Of a stretch of 64,000 bases of DNA, positions 17,988 through 26,562 are shown piece after piece; within the stretch, counting starts at the first letter, position 1; each line of letters begins with the position of its first letter. The notes under the pieces were generated by a model, which ran no database searches, was not told the DNA's origin, and saw nothing but the letters and a program-made list of their open reading frames with translations. The DNA is from Paenibacillus sp. FSL R7-0337. Lineage in GTDB: Bacteria > Bacillota > Bacilli > Paenibacillales > Paenibacillaceae. Location: NCBI RefSeq assembly GCF_037969875.1, contig NZ_CP150218.1, positions 6,820,001 through 6,884,000 on the forward strand, in the 5' to 3' direction. The position numbers and the translations under genes were made by a program.

Positions 17988-19443
17988 TTTTTTAGTTCGT
18001 TCTAGAGGTAGTGAATGGATCCCGCTTGAAAGAGCTTATTTCACCGAAGCGACAGAATATGAATGGTTCTGGGAGCACACTGACTTTACAATCTTGCTTA
18101 TGCAGGGTGTTCCTCTAACCTATAGGAAAGTAGATGGTGGGGTTACAGGTCAATTTATAACTCCATTTCAAAGTGGGCAGTTGACTTTTACAGTAGAACA
18201 AGATGCATATGGGAGCTATATATACCCAGATGATCGAAAAATGACTGCTGAGCAGTATGACATAATGCTACTTGAAATTTTGGATGAAGCAGCGGTGTGT
18301 TTTGATCATGCAGGGCTTACGATACCAATTAGTACAGAGAACCGAGCAAAGGATATCTCATGGGCACAATGGAGCTATATCGATCATGGGTTTATAGATC
18401 TTGCTTCCAATATTCGACGTTTCCTACAACATCCATTAAAACGACTGTCTGAGAAGGACGTTTTTTTGAAGCGGGAACAAATTAAGATCGTTACGAATCG
18501 AACAACGCAGTGGCTAGAAAGACATTATGCTCAAGATCCCTTAAGTATAATTCCTAGTAACGTGTTAACAGATGTTCGATTGGATACTTACAATATATAT
18601 GAAAATAGGGTCATGAAAAGATACTTGTTAGAACTTCAAAGTCTTCTGGTTACATATAAACATTGCAATTTAAGCGATGTTTCAGAGAAGGCGGCAAAGT
18701 ACTGTGATCTTGTGAGATATTGGTTGGGACAGGGGGTTTTCCAAGAGATTACTTCACATAAGGGGCCAGTACATGTCTCAGTAATTTTCCGTAAGCATCC
18801 TGTTTATCATTTGTGTTACAAGTGGTTTGATCGTTTATATCAGCATGCAAATGAGCGACTTGGATTCGAATATCCCTTTCCACTGAAGGATACATTTGCT
18901 TTGTACGAAATATGGTGCTTTATGCAAGTCATGAAATTGTTAAGAAAGAAAGATCTGATTAAAAATACGGCTAATCTTTATAAATCTAGTCTTGATCGCT
19001 TTTTTTTATCACTTGCCAAGCATAAAGAAAGTCACGTATCGCTTGCTAATAGCCATCATCTATATTACCAAAGAGTCTTTCAGTATAATTCCAAACTTTT
19101 TTATTCGTTCACCCAACGAATGGAACCGGATATTACATTGGAGAGCAATGAAGGAATTCTCGTATTTGATCCTAAGTACCGTGTTCCGACTAATTTGAGC
19201 ACTGCCTTAGGGGAAATGCATAAATATAGAGATGGTATTCTAGTTAGAGATAAAGAAATTCCTGCTGTAGAGGATGTTTTTATTCTTACGCCCTCAAAAG
19301 GTCAGGAAGAACTTCGTTATTTTCAGGAATGGTATCATATTCGTTACCGTATGGGTGCAATTGAGATGGTTCCTGGACAGCCAAACACTCGGGCTATAGA
19401 GAAGGTGATAGATGGTTTTATTAAAAAAGATTCTGTTAATTGA
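17962..19443 (+). CDS. McrC-like nuclease subunit (DUF2357 plus PD-(D/E)XK)
   Basis: A 493-residue partner of the McrB-like motor. The N-terminal and middle parts match the DUF2357 style (YNIYENRVMKRYLLEL near residue 210). The C-terminal part is a PD-(D/E)XK nuclease: MEPDITL near 388, then VFDPKYRV near 402, then EMHKYRDGI near 417, giving the D...D-x-K core. AAGGAG is at 17947-17952 before ATG 17962, which lies inside the end of the upstream gene, so the two are translationally coupled. Transcription ends at a strong hairpin just after the stop. Confidence 0.9.
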   Translation: MEPLSFGDSFLVRSRGSEWIPLERAYFTEATEYEWFWEHTDFTILLMQGVPLTYRKVDGGVTGQFITPFQSGQLTFTVEQDAYGSYIYPDDRKMTAEQYDIMLLEILDEAAVCFDHAGLTIPISTENRAKDISWAQWSYIDHGFIDLASNIRRFLQHPLKRLSEKDVFLKREQIKIVTNRTTQWLERHYAQDPLSIIPSNVLTDVRLDTYNIYENRVMKRYLLELQSLLVTYKHCNLSDVSEKAAKYCDLVRYWLGQGVFQEITSHKGPVHVSVIFRKHPVYHLCYKWFDRLYQHANERLGFEYPFPLKDTFALYEIWCFMQVMKLLRKKDLIKNTANLYKSSLDRFFLSLAKHKESHVSLANSHHLYYQRVFQYNSKLFYSFTQRMEPDITLESNEGILVFDPKYRVPTNLSTALGEMHKYRDGILVRDKEIPAVEDVFILTPSKGQEELRYFQEWYHIRYRMGAIEMVPGQPNTRAIEKVIDGFIKKDSVN

Positions 19444-19457
19444 ATGCTCTTTTCAGA

Positions 19458-19500
19458 AGCACCACATAAGTTCAAAATGAACTCATGTGATGCTTTTTTT
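19458..19500 (+). terminator. Terminator of the McrBC-like operon
   Basis: Hairpin with 16-base arms 19458-19473 and 19479-19494 (two mismatches, core CACAT / ATGTG and AGTTC / GAACT), followed by a run of T to 19500. It lies between convergent genes. Confidence 0.85.
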
Positions 19501-19509
19501 AATTAGTGC

Positions 19510-21042
19510 CTATATCTCCTTCAAAAACTTCTCAATATCCACTGCACCCAAATCCTCCGGTTTTATCCGTGCGTAATGTTTGAAGGCTTCGTCGAATGGA
19601 GCCAAACTCTCCACAAGAGTTCCGGCAGTGCTTACGGCTCTATGGCTGCCCCGACGGGAAAGCTGTTTCCATGCTTCAGGAAACAATGAGCCTGCAGTAT
19701 AAGCCTTGTTCACATTGTAGACCCACTGATATACAGAAGCGAATGTGCGGTCGGATGCGGCCTTATATGGCTCTGTGTCGAGGGTATAAGGCTTTGTTGC
19801 AAATAAACTTGAGGGGTCTACGTTCTGCCTCTTTTGCATAAGTACTACCAGAATCAGGTTACGCTTCAATTGTAGTAACTCTTCTTCCTCTCCGGGATCT
19901 ACAATTTGTGATGAATCCATGGCAGTCGTGCCGAAATAAACAGAAGCCTCTCGAAGCTTGTCCTTCACAAATGCTTTAAGAGTGAGCTCTGCAGTAAAAA
20001 TAATAGTTAGGTATAAGGCTGCTCGCCATTCACGGGCCTCCTCATAATCCAACATTTCAACTTCTATATCCTCGTAGTTTAACCCAGGTTTCGATTTCTC
20101 GTCAGCAAAATTAAAGGGGGGATTTCCGGGCTCTTTCACCAAGTTATCGAATAAAAGAATTCTGAGTTCTGGACTTTTCACCAATGTAAAAAGCGCGGTC
20201 AATTTCACAATAGCTTCACCTTTTCGTCTTTGACTAGGAAGATCCAACAGACCGGCAGCCTCGATTTTGGCGCTTGTATAATTCACATAAGCTGTATGTA
20301 GTTCACTTTCATAATTCCGCAGATCTCCAGCAATCTCTTGATGAAACGACACGTCCTTCAGGATACTTTGGAACATTCTATATTGCTTAAGTATTCTCGT
20401 TCTGCGGTTATTTACTAGTATGTCATTGGGATGAGGATGCAGAAACTGATCCTGCTTCAGATATTTTTTGAAAAAAAGGAACGCAGCACCAGATTTGCTT
20501 CCATGTTCACTCCATTCTTGTCTGATCTTGTTCATGTCAAAGCCATCCGTATTCTCCGGGTTGTCAAAGGTGAGTGGGTTCCGGCCGAAAAGGCGCTCAA
20601 CGATAAGAGTCTGTTCATCCGCAGATAAGGAAGATGTTGAAACTCCTCCTTTTTCCGCAGCGATCTCATCCTTCAGATACAGAATGGAATTCTCGAAAGT
20701 CTGCAGCCAGGCCTGAGGGTCAAGATACATTAGTTTTTCCAGAATTTCACCGAGGGAACGGCCAAACAGCGTGTGATCATGATATTGATTCATCAGCTCT
20801 ATTTGTCGGGGGGAGAGATGGCGTTGTTCTTCATAGATTGCTTGAAGTGAATAGTACTTAACCAACTTCTCCGTATGCTCAACATCCAGCCCCAAATGCA
20901 GGCAAGTATCGTGAAGGGGCTGCCCCGTATCCATGGCCTTAATGAGACTGTCCAAACTCCATTCCCGATGAATCTCCGAGAAATCAAAGTCGAAATCGCA
21001 CTCCTTATACAAAAATCGCTTCAGTGTTTTACTCTTGTTCAT
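19510..21042 (-). CDS. Hypothetical 510-residue protein
   Basis: I do not recognise this protein. It is soluble-looking, mostly helical and charged, with no signal peptide or membrane segment; it begins MNKSKTLKRFLYKECDFDFD. AAGGAG precedes ATG 21042 at good spacing. Its GC content seems higher than that of the helicase pair but lower than the core genome. It converges on the McrC-like gene and diverges from the XRE module, so it is probably its own transcription unit. A role in defence is possible from location only. Confidence 0.8.
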   Translation of the reverse strand: MNKSKTLKRFLYKECDFDFDFSEIHREWSLDSLIKAMDTGQPLHDTCLHLGLDVEHTEKLVKYYSLQAIYEEQRHLSPRQIELMNQYHDHTLFGRSLGEILEKLMYLDPQAWLQTFENSILYLKDEIAAEKGGVSTSSLSADEQTLIVERLFGRNPLTFDNPENTDGFDMNKIRQEWSEHGSKSGAAFLFFKKYLKQDQFLHPHPNDILVNNRRTRILKQYRMFQSILKDVSFHQEIAGDLRNYESELHTAYVNYTSAKIEAAGLLDLPSQRRKGEAIVKLTALFTLVKSPELRILLFDNLVKEPGNPPFNFADEKSKPGLNYEDIEVEMLDYEEAREWRAALYLTIIFTAELTLKAFVKDKLREASVYFGTTAMDSSQIVDPGEEEELLQLKRNLILVVLMQKRQNVDPSSLFATKPYTLDTEPYKAASDRTFASVYQWVYNVNKAYTAGSLFPEAWKQLSRRGSHRAVSTAGTLVESLAPFDEAFKHYARIKPEDLGAVDIEKFLKEI

Positions 21043-21331
21043 TTCAGGCTCCTTTATATGAATTATGAATTAAATGTGTCTATTGAGTAGCCTGCCTTTC
21101 GGTAAGTCTACTTAATATTTGTCTATTGTGTGAAGTTGGACCTGGAGATATATGAAATATTCAATCGGTAAGCGGAAATACGAAGATCAGACTCTCTTGA
21201 TAAACGACCCTGCTTCTGCTAAGGCTCTATCTGAGACCATGATACTATAACTTCAGACAGAGGAGTAGGGATAATAGTGACTAAGATCCTCCATAACCAA
21301 GGCTATTTTCTGTGGGTGAATTTTAGAACAG

Positions 21332-21658
21332 GTGGTGAGGGCGATTTCGGACCAACGGGAAGTGCAAATGGGAGAGAAGATTCGTGAAATTAGGAAGAAG
21401 TTGGGTTGGACGCAGGAGGAACTGGCCTACAGAGCCAAGATTGACACCTCCTATCTGGGACAGATCGAACGAGGGAGAAGGCGTTCACCCACCATTAATA
21501 TGATTGGAAAAATAGCTGATGCCCTCTCTGTAGACAGTAGCTTGCTATTAGATCAGCCTGAAGCTGAGCTATCCAGTCATGAAGAAGAAATGACAGTATG
21601 CAATATTCCTGAGCGGATTGCTCTTGAATTGAAGCAAAGAAGTCCAATGAGCAGTTGA
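21332..21658 (+). CDS. XRE-family helix-turn-helix regulator
   Basis: A short DNA-binding protein with a Cro/CI-type domain: IREIRKKLGWTQEELAYRAK followed by TSYLGQIERGRR and MIGKIADAL. The start is uncertain: GTG 21332 has no good ribosome site, and ATG 21368 (MGEKIREIRKK) gives a compact domain at the very N-terminus, which is the usual family arrangement. It heads a rightward set with a membrane protein and an M48 protease and may regulate them. Confidence 0.88.
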   Translation: MVRAISDQREVQMGEKIREIRKKLGWTQEELAYRAKIDTSYLGQIERGRRRSPTINMIGKIADALSVDSSLLLDQPEAELSSHEEEMTVCNIPERIALELKQRSPMSS

Positions 21659-21752
21659 TGTATTTTAGAATTTTTCAAGTGCTTCAACATTTTTTAAAGT
21701 AGGAGATCTACAGTATATATTCAATAGATGGAAATAAGGAGCAGTGATTATA

Positions 21753-22541
21753 ATGTCAGCGTTGATGATGGTACTTGTTTTTGTTTGCATTCTATCTATT
21801 ATTATCGGGTTAGTTAAACCTGGGGCTGTGTTACGCTGGGGAAAACAGAAAAAAAGAGGTCGTGGAAGTGTCCTGTTACTGTATGGATCAGCACTAATTG
21901 TTCTAATGATTGGACTAGGAATCACCTCTGAAGATCCTGAAACTCCCCAGGTGTCAGCATCCCAAGAGGAGAACAGAGTAACGGAGGCAGCTGACACCGT
22001 GCCGGAAGAGACCGCTACCTTGAATACGGCGCAAGAAGCAGAGTCCGCTCAGCAGGACAATACAGAGGTTGAAGTGAAGCCAGTGAAGGAAGAACTGAAA
22101 CATCCCGAATGGAACACAGATGAGCCGGATGCGATGGAGAACGGGAACGTAGGAATGGCCATTGATATGCTTAAGACTATGGAGGTAATTCCTCAAGGTG
22201 AACTAGCTATCCCAGGGGAAGTCATTAAAGCACCTTGGAGCTATTATGGTACGCCGCTTATTTTTTCAGGAGTGGTTGCGACCGCTGAGGACTATCCTCC
22301 GGGAAGCGATACAGGTAAAGCCGGTGTAGCATCGGATATTGTAATTGAAAGCGATGATGGAACGATCGTAGAGTTCTTCTGTATGGTTCCGAGCGGTGCG
22401 ATTAAGGCAGAAGATGTAGTGAATATCACAGGATATCCTGTTGGACGAACGGAAGTGGAGAATCAGCTCGGTGGCAGTTTCACGCATCTGGTGGTTGTGA
22501 CGAATCATCTGGAGAATATTGAAGGGGACGGTTCTTTATGA
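21753..22541 (+). CDS. Membrane protein with acidic linker and OB-like C-terminal domain
   Basis: Two hydrophobic segments at the N-terminus (about residues 3-22 and 38-54) are followed by a disordered Glu/Thr/Ala-rich linker to about residue 130. A beta-rich domain (FSGVVATAEDYPPG, DIVIESDDGTIVEFFCMV, DVVNITGYPVG) then resembles tRNA_anti-like OB folds seen in Firmicute membrane proteins. AAGGAG at 21736-21741 is too close for GTG 21744 and fits ATG 21753. The stop overlaps the M48 protease start, so the two are coupled. Function unknown. Confidence 0.75.
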   Translation: MSALMMVLVFVCILSIIIGLVKPGAVLRWGKQKKRGRGSVLLLYGSALIVLMIGLGITSEDPETPQVSASQEENRVTEAADTVPEETATLNTAQEAESAQQDNTEVEVKPVKEELKHPEWNTDEPDAMENGNVGMAIDMLKTMEVIPQGELAIPGEVIKAPWSYYGTPLIFSGVVATAEDYPPGSDTGKAGVASDIVIESDDGTIVEFFCMVPSGAIKAEDVVNITGYPVGRTEVENQLGGSFTHLVVVTNHLENIEGDGSL

Positions 22542-23461
22542 TGGGTGAGATCAGATCAATTATCGACAAAATAACACTCACGGAACGTATAGAAATAAAA
22601 AGTGGCAAATGGAAAACGTTGAGTTGGTTTCTGTTAGCGAATGCAGCGATTCTATTATCTTTAGCGATAATATCTGGAGGTGCGCTGATCGGCATCTTTC
22701 CTTTCGTTCTTTTGGCAAGTTGTACGTTGCCCTTCATTTCTTTATGTTGTTCCCGTTGGATGGCCAAACGTGTACATCAAATGTATATAGTGGATCAGGA
22801 ACATTTTCAAAGCGATTCTGAACACCATCTTTTCACTCTCGTTGAGATGTTAAGTATGAAGGCAGGTCTCGGTAAAACACCCCAAGTCGGGATGTATAGA
22901 AGTGATGATATAAATGCTTTTGCTACTGGAGTCACGAGGAATCGTTCCTTAGTCGCATTCAGCTCGGCGATCTTGGAAAAAATGGATGAAGAAGCACTTG
23001 CTGCCGTTGCAGCACATGAAATTGCTCATATTGCGAATGGGGATATGCTAACCCTTACCCTAGTTCAAAGTGTGATTAATTCTGTTGTTATGTTATGTAC
23101 TTTGCCTTTGCAATTGTTAGAATGGTTCTCTCGCTTCTCAGAACAGGGTTCTCGGATGATGATTTGGGTAATTGCTCTCACAAGACATCTGTTAACAGTG
23201 ATACTTATATTTTTGGGAAGCTTGTTGGTAAAAGCCTTTTCAAGACATAGGGAATTCAAAGCAGACCATCTGGCTGCTCAATTGTTGGATAGACATGCGA
23301 TGATAAGCGCATTAGAATATTTAAAGCATCAACCGCAAGTTACCTTACCGAATCAAAAGGCATATGCCGCCTTCAAAATTCATACCACAAGAAGTTGGCT
23401 TGATATTTTATCAACGCATCCTTCTATTGATCGAAGAATTGAGGCTTTGAGGAATCTTTAA
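22538..23461 (+). CDS. HtpX-like M48 family membrane metalloprotease
   Basis: A 307-residue zinc protease of the membrane. Two N-terminal membrane segments lie at about 28-70 and two more hydrophobic stretches at about 175-230. The zinc site HEIAH is at residues 160-164, and the third ligand is probably Glu239 in REFKAD, the HtpX-type arrangement. HtpX proteins degrade damaged or misassembled membrane proteins. Here the gene is coupled to an unknown membrane protein (start overlaps its stop) and not to core genes, so a specialised role in the island is likely. A terminator follows the gene. Confidence 0.9.
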   Translation: MMGEIRSIIDKITLTERIEIKSGKWKTLSWFLLANAAILLSLAIISGGALIGIFPFVLLASCTLPFISLCCSRWMAKRVHQMYIVDQEHFQSDSEHHLFTLVEMLSMKAGLGKTPQVGMYRSDDINAFATGVTRNRSLVAFSSAILEKMDEEALAAVAAHEIAHIANGDMLTLTLVQSVINSVVMLCTLPLQLLEWFSRFSEQGSRMMIWVIALTRHLLTVILIFLGSLLVKAFSRHREFKADHLAAQLLDRHAMISALEYLKHQPQVTLPNQKAYAAFKIHTTRSWLDILSTHPSIDRRIEALRNL

Positions 23462-23473
23462 ATACACCAATAT

Positions 23474-23501
23474 AGAGGCTCTATTTAAAGAGTCTCTTTT
23501 T
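23474..23501 (+). terminator. Terminator after the M48 protease gene
   Basis: Stem AGAGGCTCT / AGAGTCTCT (one G-T pair), loop ATTTAA, then a T run to 23501. It separates the XRE-M48 unit from the dynamin operon. Confidence 0.75.
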
Positions 23502-23539
23502 CCTGACTACTTTCTGAATAATCCTCACGAATTTCGACA

Positions 23540-23568
23540 TTTACAGACATTTCTAATTCCTATAGAAT
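23540..23568 (+). promoter_or_regulatory. Predicted promoter of the multi-dynamin operon
   Basis: TTTACA at 23540-23545, 17-base spacer, TAGAAT at 23563-23568, each one mismatch from the SigA consensus. It lies between the preceding terminator and the first operon gene, leaving an untranslated leader of about 80 bases. Confidence 0.6.
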
Positions 23569-23656
23569 AATAGTACATTGGCCCCAATATTTACAAAGCA
23601 CTTATTTCAATATCTGAATTTATTTTCTGAACTGCATTCTAAGGGGGCAAAGAGCA

Positions 23657-25201
23657 TTGAATGGTCATATTTTTGCACAAGCTCTATGCTCATTGCATGG
23701 AAAAGATCTACGAACGGTATACGTATTATGCTGTGATATAGGAATTATGGATTTATTAGGTTCAAAAATTCAAGATCTTCTTCCAAGCGATACCAATCAT
23801 TTTATACAGAAGTTGGAGGAGAAAGTGACTGATCTACAGCATACATCGGATGAAGAGCTTCAGCTTCAGATACTATTAGTGATGGCGAAGAGATTGGAGC
23901 TACGGGGAGCCCATCTGAGTACAGACCAAGAATTAGAGGATTATGCTAGTCAAGTAGTTATAATGGCGGAAAGACGGATGGCAGAGCAGAATTCTCACTA
24001 TAATAGTTATAAGAATAATAATGCTGAAACGTTGCCTCTTCAGTCGATGATTCGCTTTCAAATAGATCAGTTGCTTCAGCTTGCTGTGAAGGAAATAGAC
24101 AGTGCTTCCACGGAGGCACAATCAGAATATGTTCATAAGGTCGAGAGGTTTGTTCAAGCCATGCCTGAAGAACAGCAAGCACAAATCAAGCAACGGCTTG
24201 GTGTGGATCAACTGACCAATAAGATGCTGCAAACGATAGTTGCGACCAGTGGTGCCAGTGTTTTGTTTGCGACAATCGTAGAATTGAGCGGATTTGCATT
24301 CTACACCACTGCTACCTCTTTATTAGCTTCACTGGCGGGAGTATTTGGTATTACATTGTCCTTTGGGGCTTATACAGCACTAACCTCTTTTGTAGCTGTG
24401 CTTGCGAGTCCTGTCTTTGTCCTCCCTTTTTTAGCCGGTGGCGGTTTTTTTCTATACAGTTCCCAAAATCAAAAGTTGCAAAATAGAATGCTACCTATTC
24501 TAATCCTGCAAATCACTTTACCAGCGTTAAGTAGGCGCCAAGAGATTGTATCCTATACTCCACTCTTAACTGCCTGGAAAGTAAACCACGACCAGTATCA
24601 ATCCCTTAGAAATGAAATCAGGGCTATTGATAGAATCTTGGAGGATGGAGCAGAGCAGATTGCCCTATTAATGGAGGGGATCCAGCGTAGTGAGAAGTCA
24701 ATTTTCCAGAATAATATGAGTATCGAGGACAGCTCAGTTACTCTTAAGACTAAACTCACTCAAAGTGATCTGGAGCATCTGCAAGTATCTGATCGCTTTG
24801 CCGGTCTTGCTGCCCGCTATATCCAAATAAGTCGGGAAGCGGGCAGTATTAAGCAGAGTCAGCAGTATAATGAAGCTGGATTGATGGGTTGGATAAGGCA
24901 CCAGGTGAAATCAGTTTCTAATCACATCGATCTTTCGGAGCTTAAACGGAGACAAAACGAGCTGCTCAACAAGCTTTTGAATGAGGTTCTTGCGGGAACT
25001 CAGGAGTGGGGTAGGGAAGAGCGGGAGCGTATTTACATAGCAAAACAGAATAACCAAGATCTACGCCATAATGTAGTGAAGCTGCAGCGAGAGCTGGCTG
25101 ATTACGGATCACAGCAAGAGCGCCAGCAAACAAAACTTACTGATTTGAGGAAGGAACAGAAGCGCTTAGAGTTGCGAATATATGGAATGGAGAATACTTA
25201 G
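23657..25201 (+). CDS. Membrane and coiled-coil protein, possibly YaaW/UPF0174-like
   Basis: First gene of the dynamin operon, 514 residues. It starts at TTG 23657, eight bases after AAGGGGG. The N-terminal half is helical (LLPSDTNHFIQKLEEKV, then LQLQILLVMAKRLELRG), in a style similar to YaaW/UPF0174 proteins. Residues about 195-272 are strongly hydrophobic with two or three membrane passes (FAFYTTATSLLASLAGVFGI). From about 310 to the end the protein is a long coiled coil (RRQNELLNKLLNEV, KLQRELADYGSQQERQQ). It is a likely membrane anchor or scaffold for the GTPases downstream. The YaaW resemblance is from memory and weak. Confidence 0.7.
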   Translation: MNGHIFAQALCSLHGKDLRTVYVLCCDIGIMDLLGSKIQDLLPSDTNHFIQKLEEKVTDLQHTSDEELQLQILLVMAKRLELRGAHLSTDQELEDYASQVVIMAERRMAEQNSHYNSYKNNNAETLPLQSMIRFQIDQLLQLAVKEIDSASTEAQSEYVHKVERFVQAMPEEQQAQIKQRLGVDQLTNKMLQTIVATSGASVLFATIVELSGFAFYTTATSLLASLAGVFGITLSFGAYTALTSFVAVLASPVFVLPFLAGGGFFLYSSQNQKLQNRMLPILILQITLPALSRRQEIVSYTPLLTAWKVNHDQYQSLRNEIRAIDRILEDGAEQIALLMEGIQRSEKSIFQNNMSIEDSSVTLKTKLTQSDLEHLQVSDRFAGLAARYIQISREAGSIKQSQQYNEAGLMGWIRHQVKSVSNHIDLSELKRRQNELLNKLLNEVLAGTQEWGREERERIYIAKQNNQDLRHNVVKLQRELADYGSQQERQQTKLTDLRKEQKRLELRIYGMENT

Positions 25202-25231
25202 TGCTTAAATTGATATTTTACGAGGTGCCTC

Positions 25232-26533
25232 ATGAAAGGAATCCCTAATCCTAAGTTTTGGTCATTATGGAACCAGCACAAATATAAAGAAGCACTCCAA
25301 GAGCCGCTTTATCCCTTGAAGACGCAACAAACGCAAAGCCCTATGCAGTCATTTTTATTTGGCAATACGGAAGAATTGAAGGCAAGCTTGGGTATCGGAA
25401 TCATAACCACAGGTGAATTTTTGTACGATTACCTCCGATTAGACCCCTTGGTGATGAAGGGGATCGACTTCTCCAGAGCGGAAGACTTATCCTCCTTGTT
25501 TACATTCTCCGAGTTTGCGGACTCGGTGAATATACAAATAAATACGGGAGATATTGCACAGATGCAGGGCTATGTAGCAGAGCGAATGATTGCTTCAGAG
25601 CTACAGGCAAAGGGATATGACGTTGAATTCCCAGAAACGTCTAACCAAGCAGGTTATGATATGCTGGTAGACGGAGCCCCTTTTCAGGTCAAAAATCTGT
25701 TAAGTCCAGCAGGAGTAAAAGAACATCTTGAGAAGTATCCGGATATTCCTGTTTATGTGAATGAGGAGCTGGCAGATTATTTTGAGAACCATCCTATGGT
25801 GTATGCAACGCATGTTCAGCATGCCCATGTGCTGCAAGCAACTAAAGATTCATTAATGGCCGCAAAGGATCTGACTGATTTTGAGATCCCGTATATCTCA
25901 CTGCTGGTATCGACTATTTCTCAAACCAAAAAACTCATTTTTGATGAGGCTTCTTTGGGTCAAGCTGTATTCAACGTGTTCAGCGATACATCCTCAAAAG
26001 TTGTGATGGGAACGATTGGCCAGCATACCGTATCAGCCGCATGTCTGTTTTTGTTCGGTCCTGCGGGTGGATTGATTGGCAGCGGAGTAGGTGCAATCCT
26101 TGGAGCTAGTCAAGGATGGAGATTATCAATGAAGCTCAAATCAACGCTGGCTAAGAAGGAGGAAGCAGCGTTAATTCATGCGATTGAAGCATTAAATGAA
26201 CAGGTATGCACGCAGGTAGACAGAAAAATAAATTATAAACACACAAGACTAGGACAAATCCTGCAAGGATTGGGTCATAGGAATTCCGAAGCCGGTCATG
26301 TAATTGCAGACGAGATGAAGAAGAGAGTTAATGAGGGAATCATATACGCGCAGAATAAGAAGCTGGAGCTGCGGATGCTTGTGGAAGATGTGAGAATAGG
26401 TGAGCAGCCTGTCCTGAAGGCTATGGAACCTCTGTTGGTGAAGATAGCACAGACGGGTGTTCACCCTCCACACTATCAGCAAGATTTAAGAACGGTTACA
26501 GATTTAATGAAGGGATACCTTAAGAAGCAATGA
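25232..26533 (+). CDS. PD-(D/E)XK nuclease-like protein with a glycine-rich membrane segment
   Basis: A 433-residue protein, GAGGTG before ATG 25232. Residues about 112-156 have the order of a restriction-endonuclease-like core: Glu117 in YVAERMIASEL, Asp143 in GYDMLVDG, then the Q-x-K variant of the last motif as Gln152 and Lys154 (FQVKN). This is the usual Mrr/HJR-like spacing. Around residues 268-295 is a hydrophobic glycine-rich stretch (FLFGPAGGLIGSGVGAILG) that could insert into membrane or form a glycine zipper. The C-terminal third is helical. A nuclease tied to membrane and co-transcribed with dynamin-like GTPases suggests an effector; catalytic activity is inferred from motif spacing only. 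Confidence 0.7.
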   Translation: MKGIPNPKFWSLWNQHKYKEALQEPLYPLKTQQTQSPMQSFLFGNTEELKASLGIGIITTGEFLYDYLRLDPLVMKGIDFSRAEDLSSLFTFSEFADSVNIQINTGDIAQMQGYVAERMIASELQAKGYDVEFPETSNQAGYDMLVDGAPFQVKNLLSPAGVKEHLEKYPDIPVYVNEELADYFENHPMVYATHVQHAHVLQATKDSLMAAKDLTDFEIPYISLLVSTISQTKKLIFDEASLGQAVFNVFSDTSSKVVMGTIGQHTVSAACLFLFGPAGGLIGSGVGAILGASQGWRLSMKLKSTLAKKEEAALIHAIEALNEQVCTQVDRKINYKHTRLGQILQGLGHRNSEAGHVIADEMKKRVNEGIIYAQNKKLELRMLVEDVRIGEQPVLKAMEPLLVKIAQTGVHPPHYQQDLRTVTDLMKGYLKKQ

Positions 26534-26562
26534 CAAGGACAAGGACATAATACCCTAAAGGA

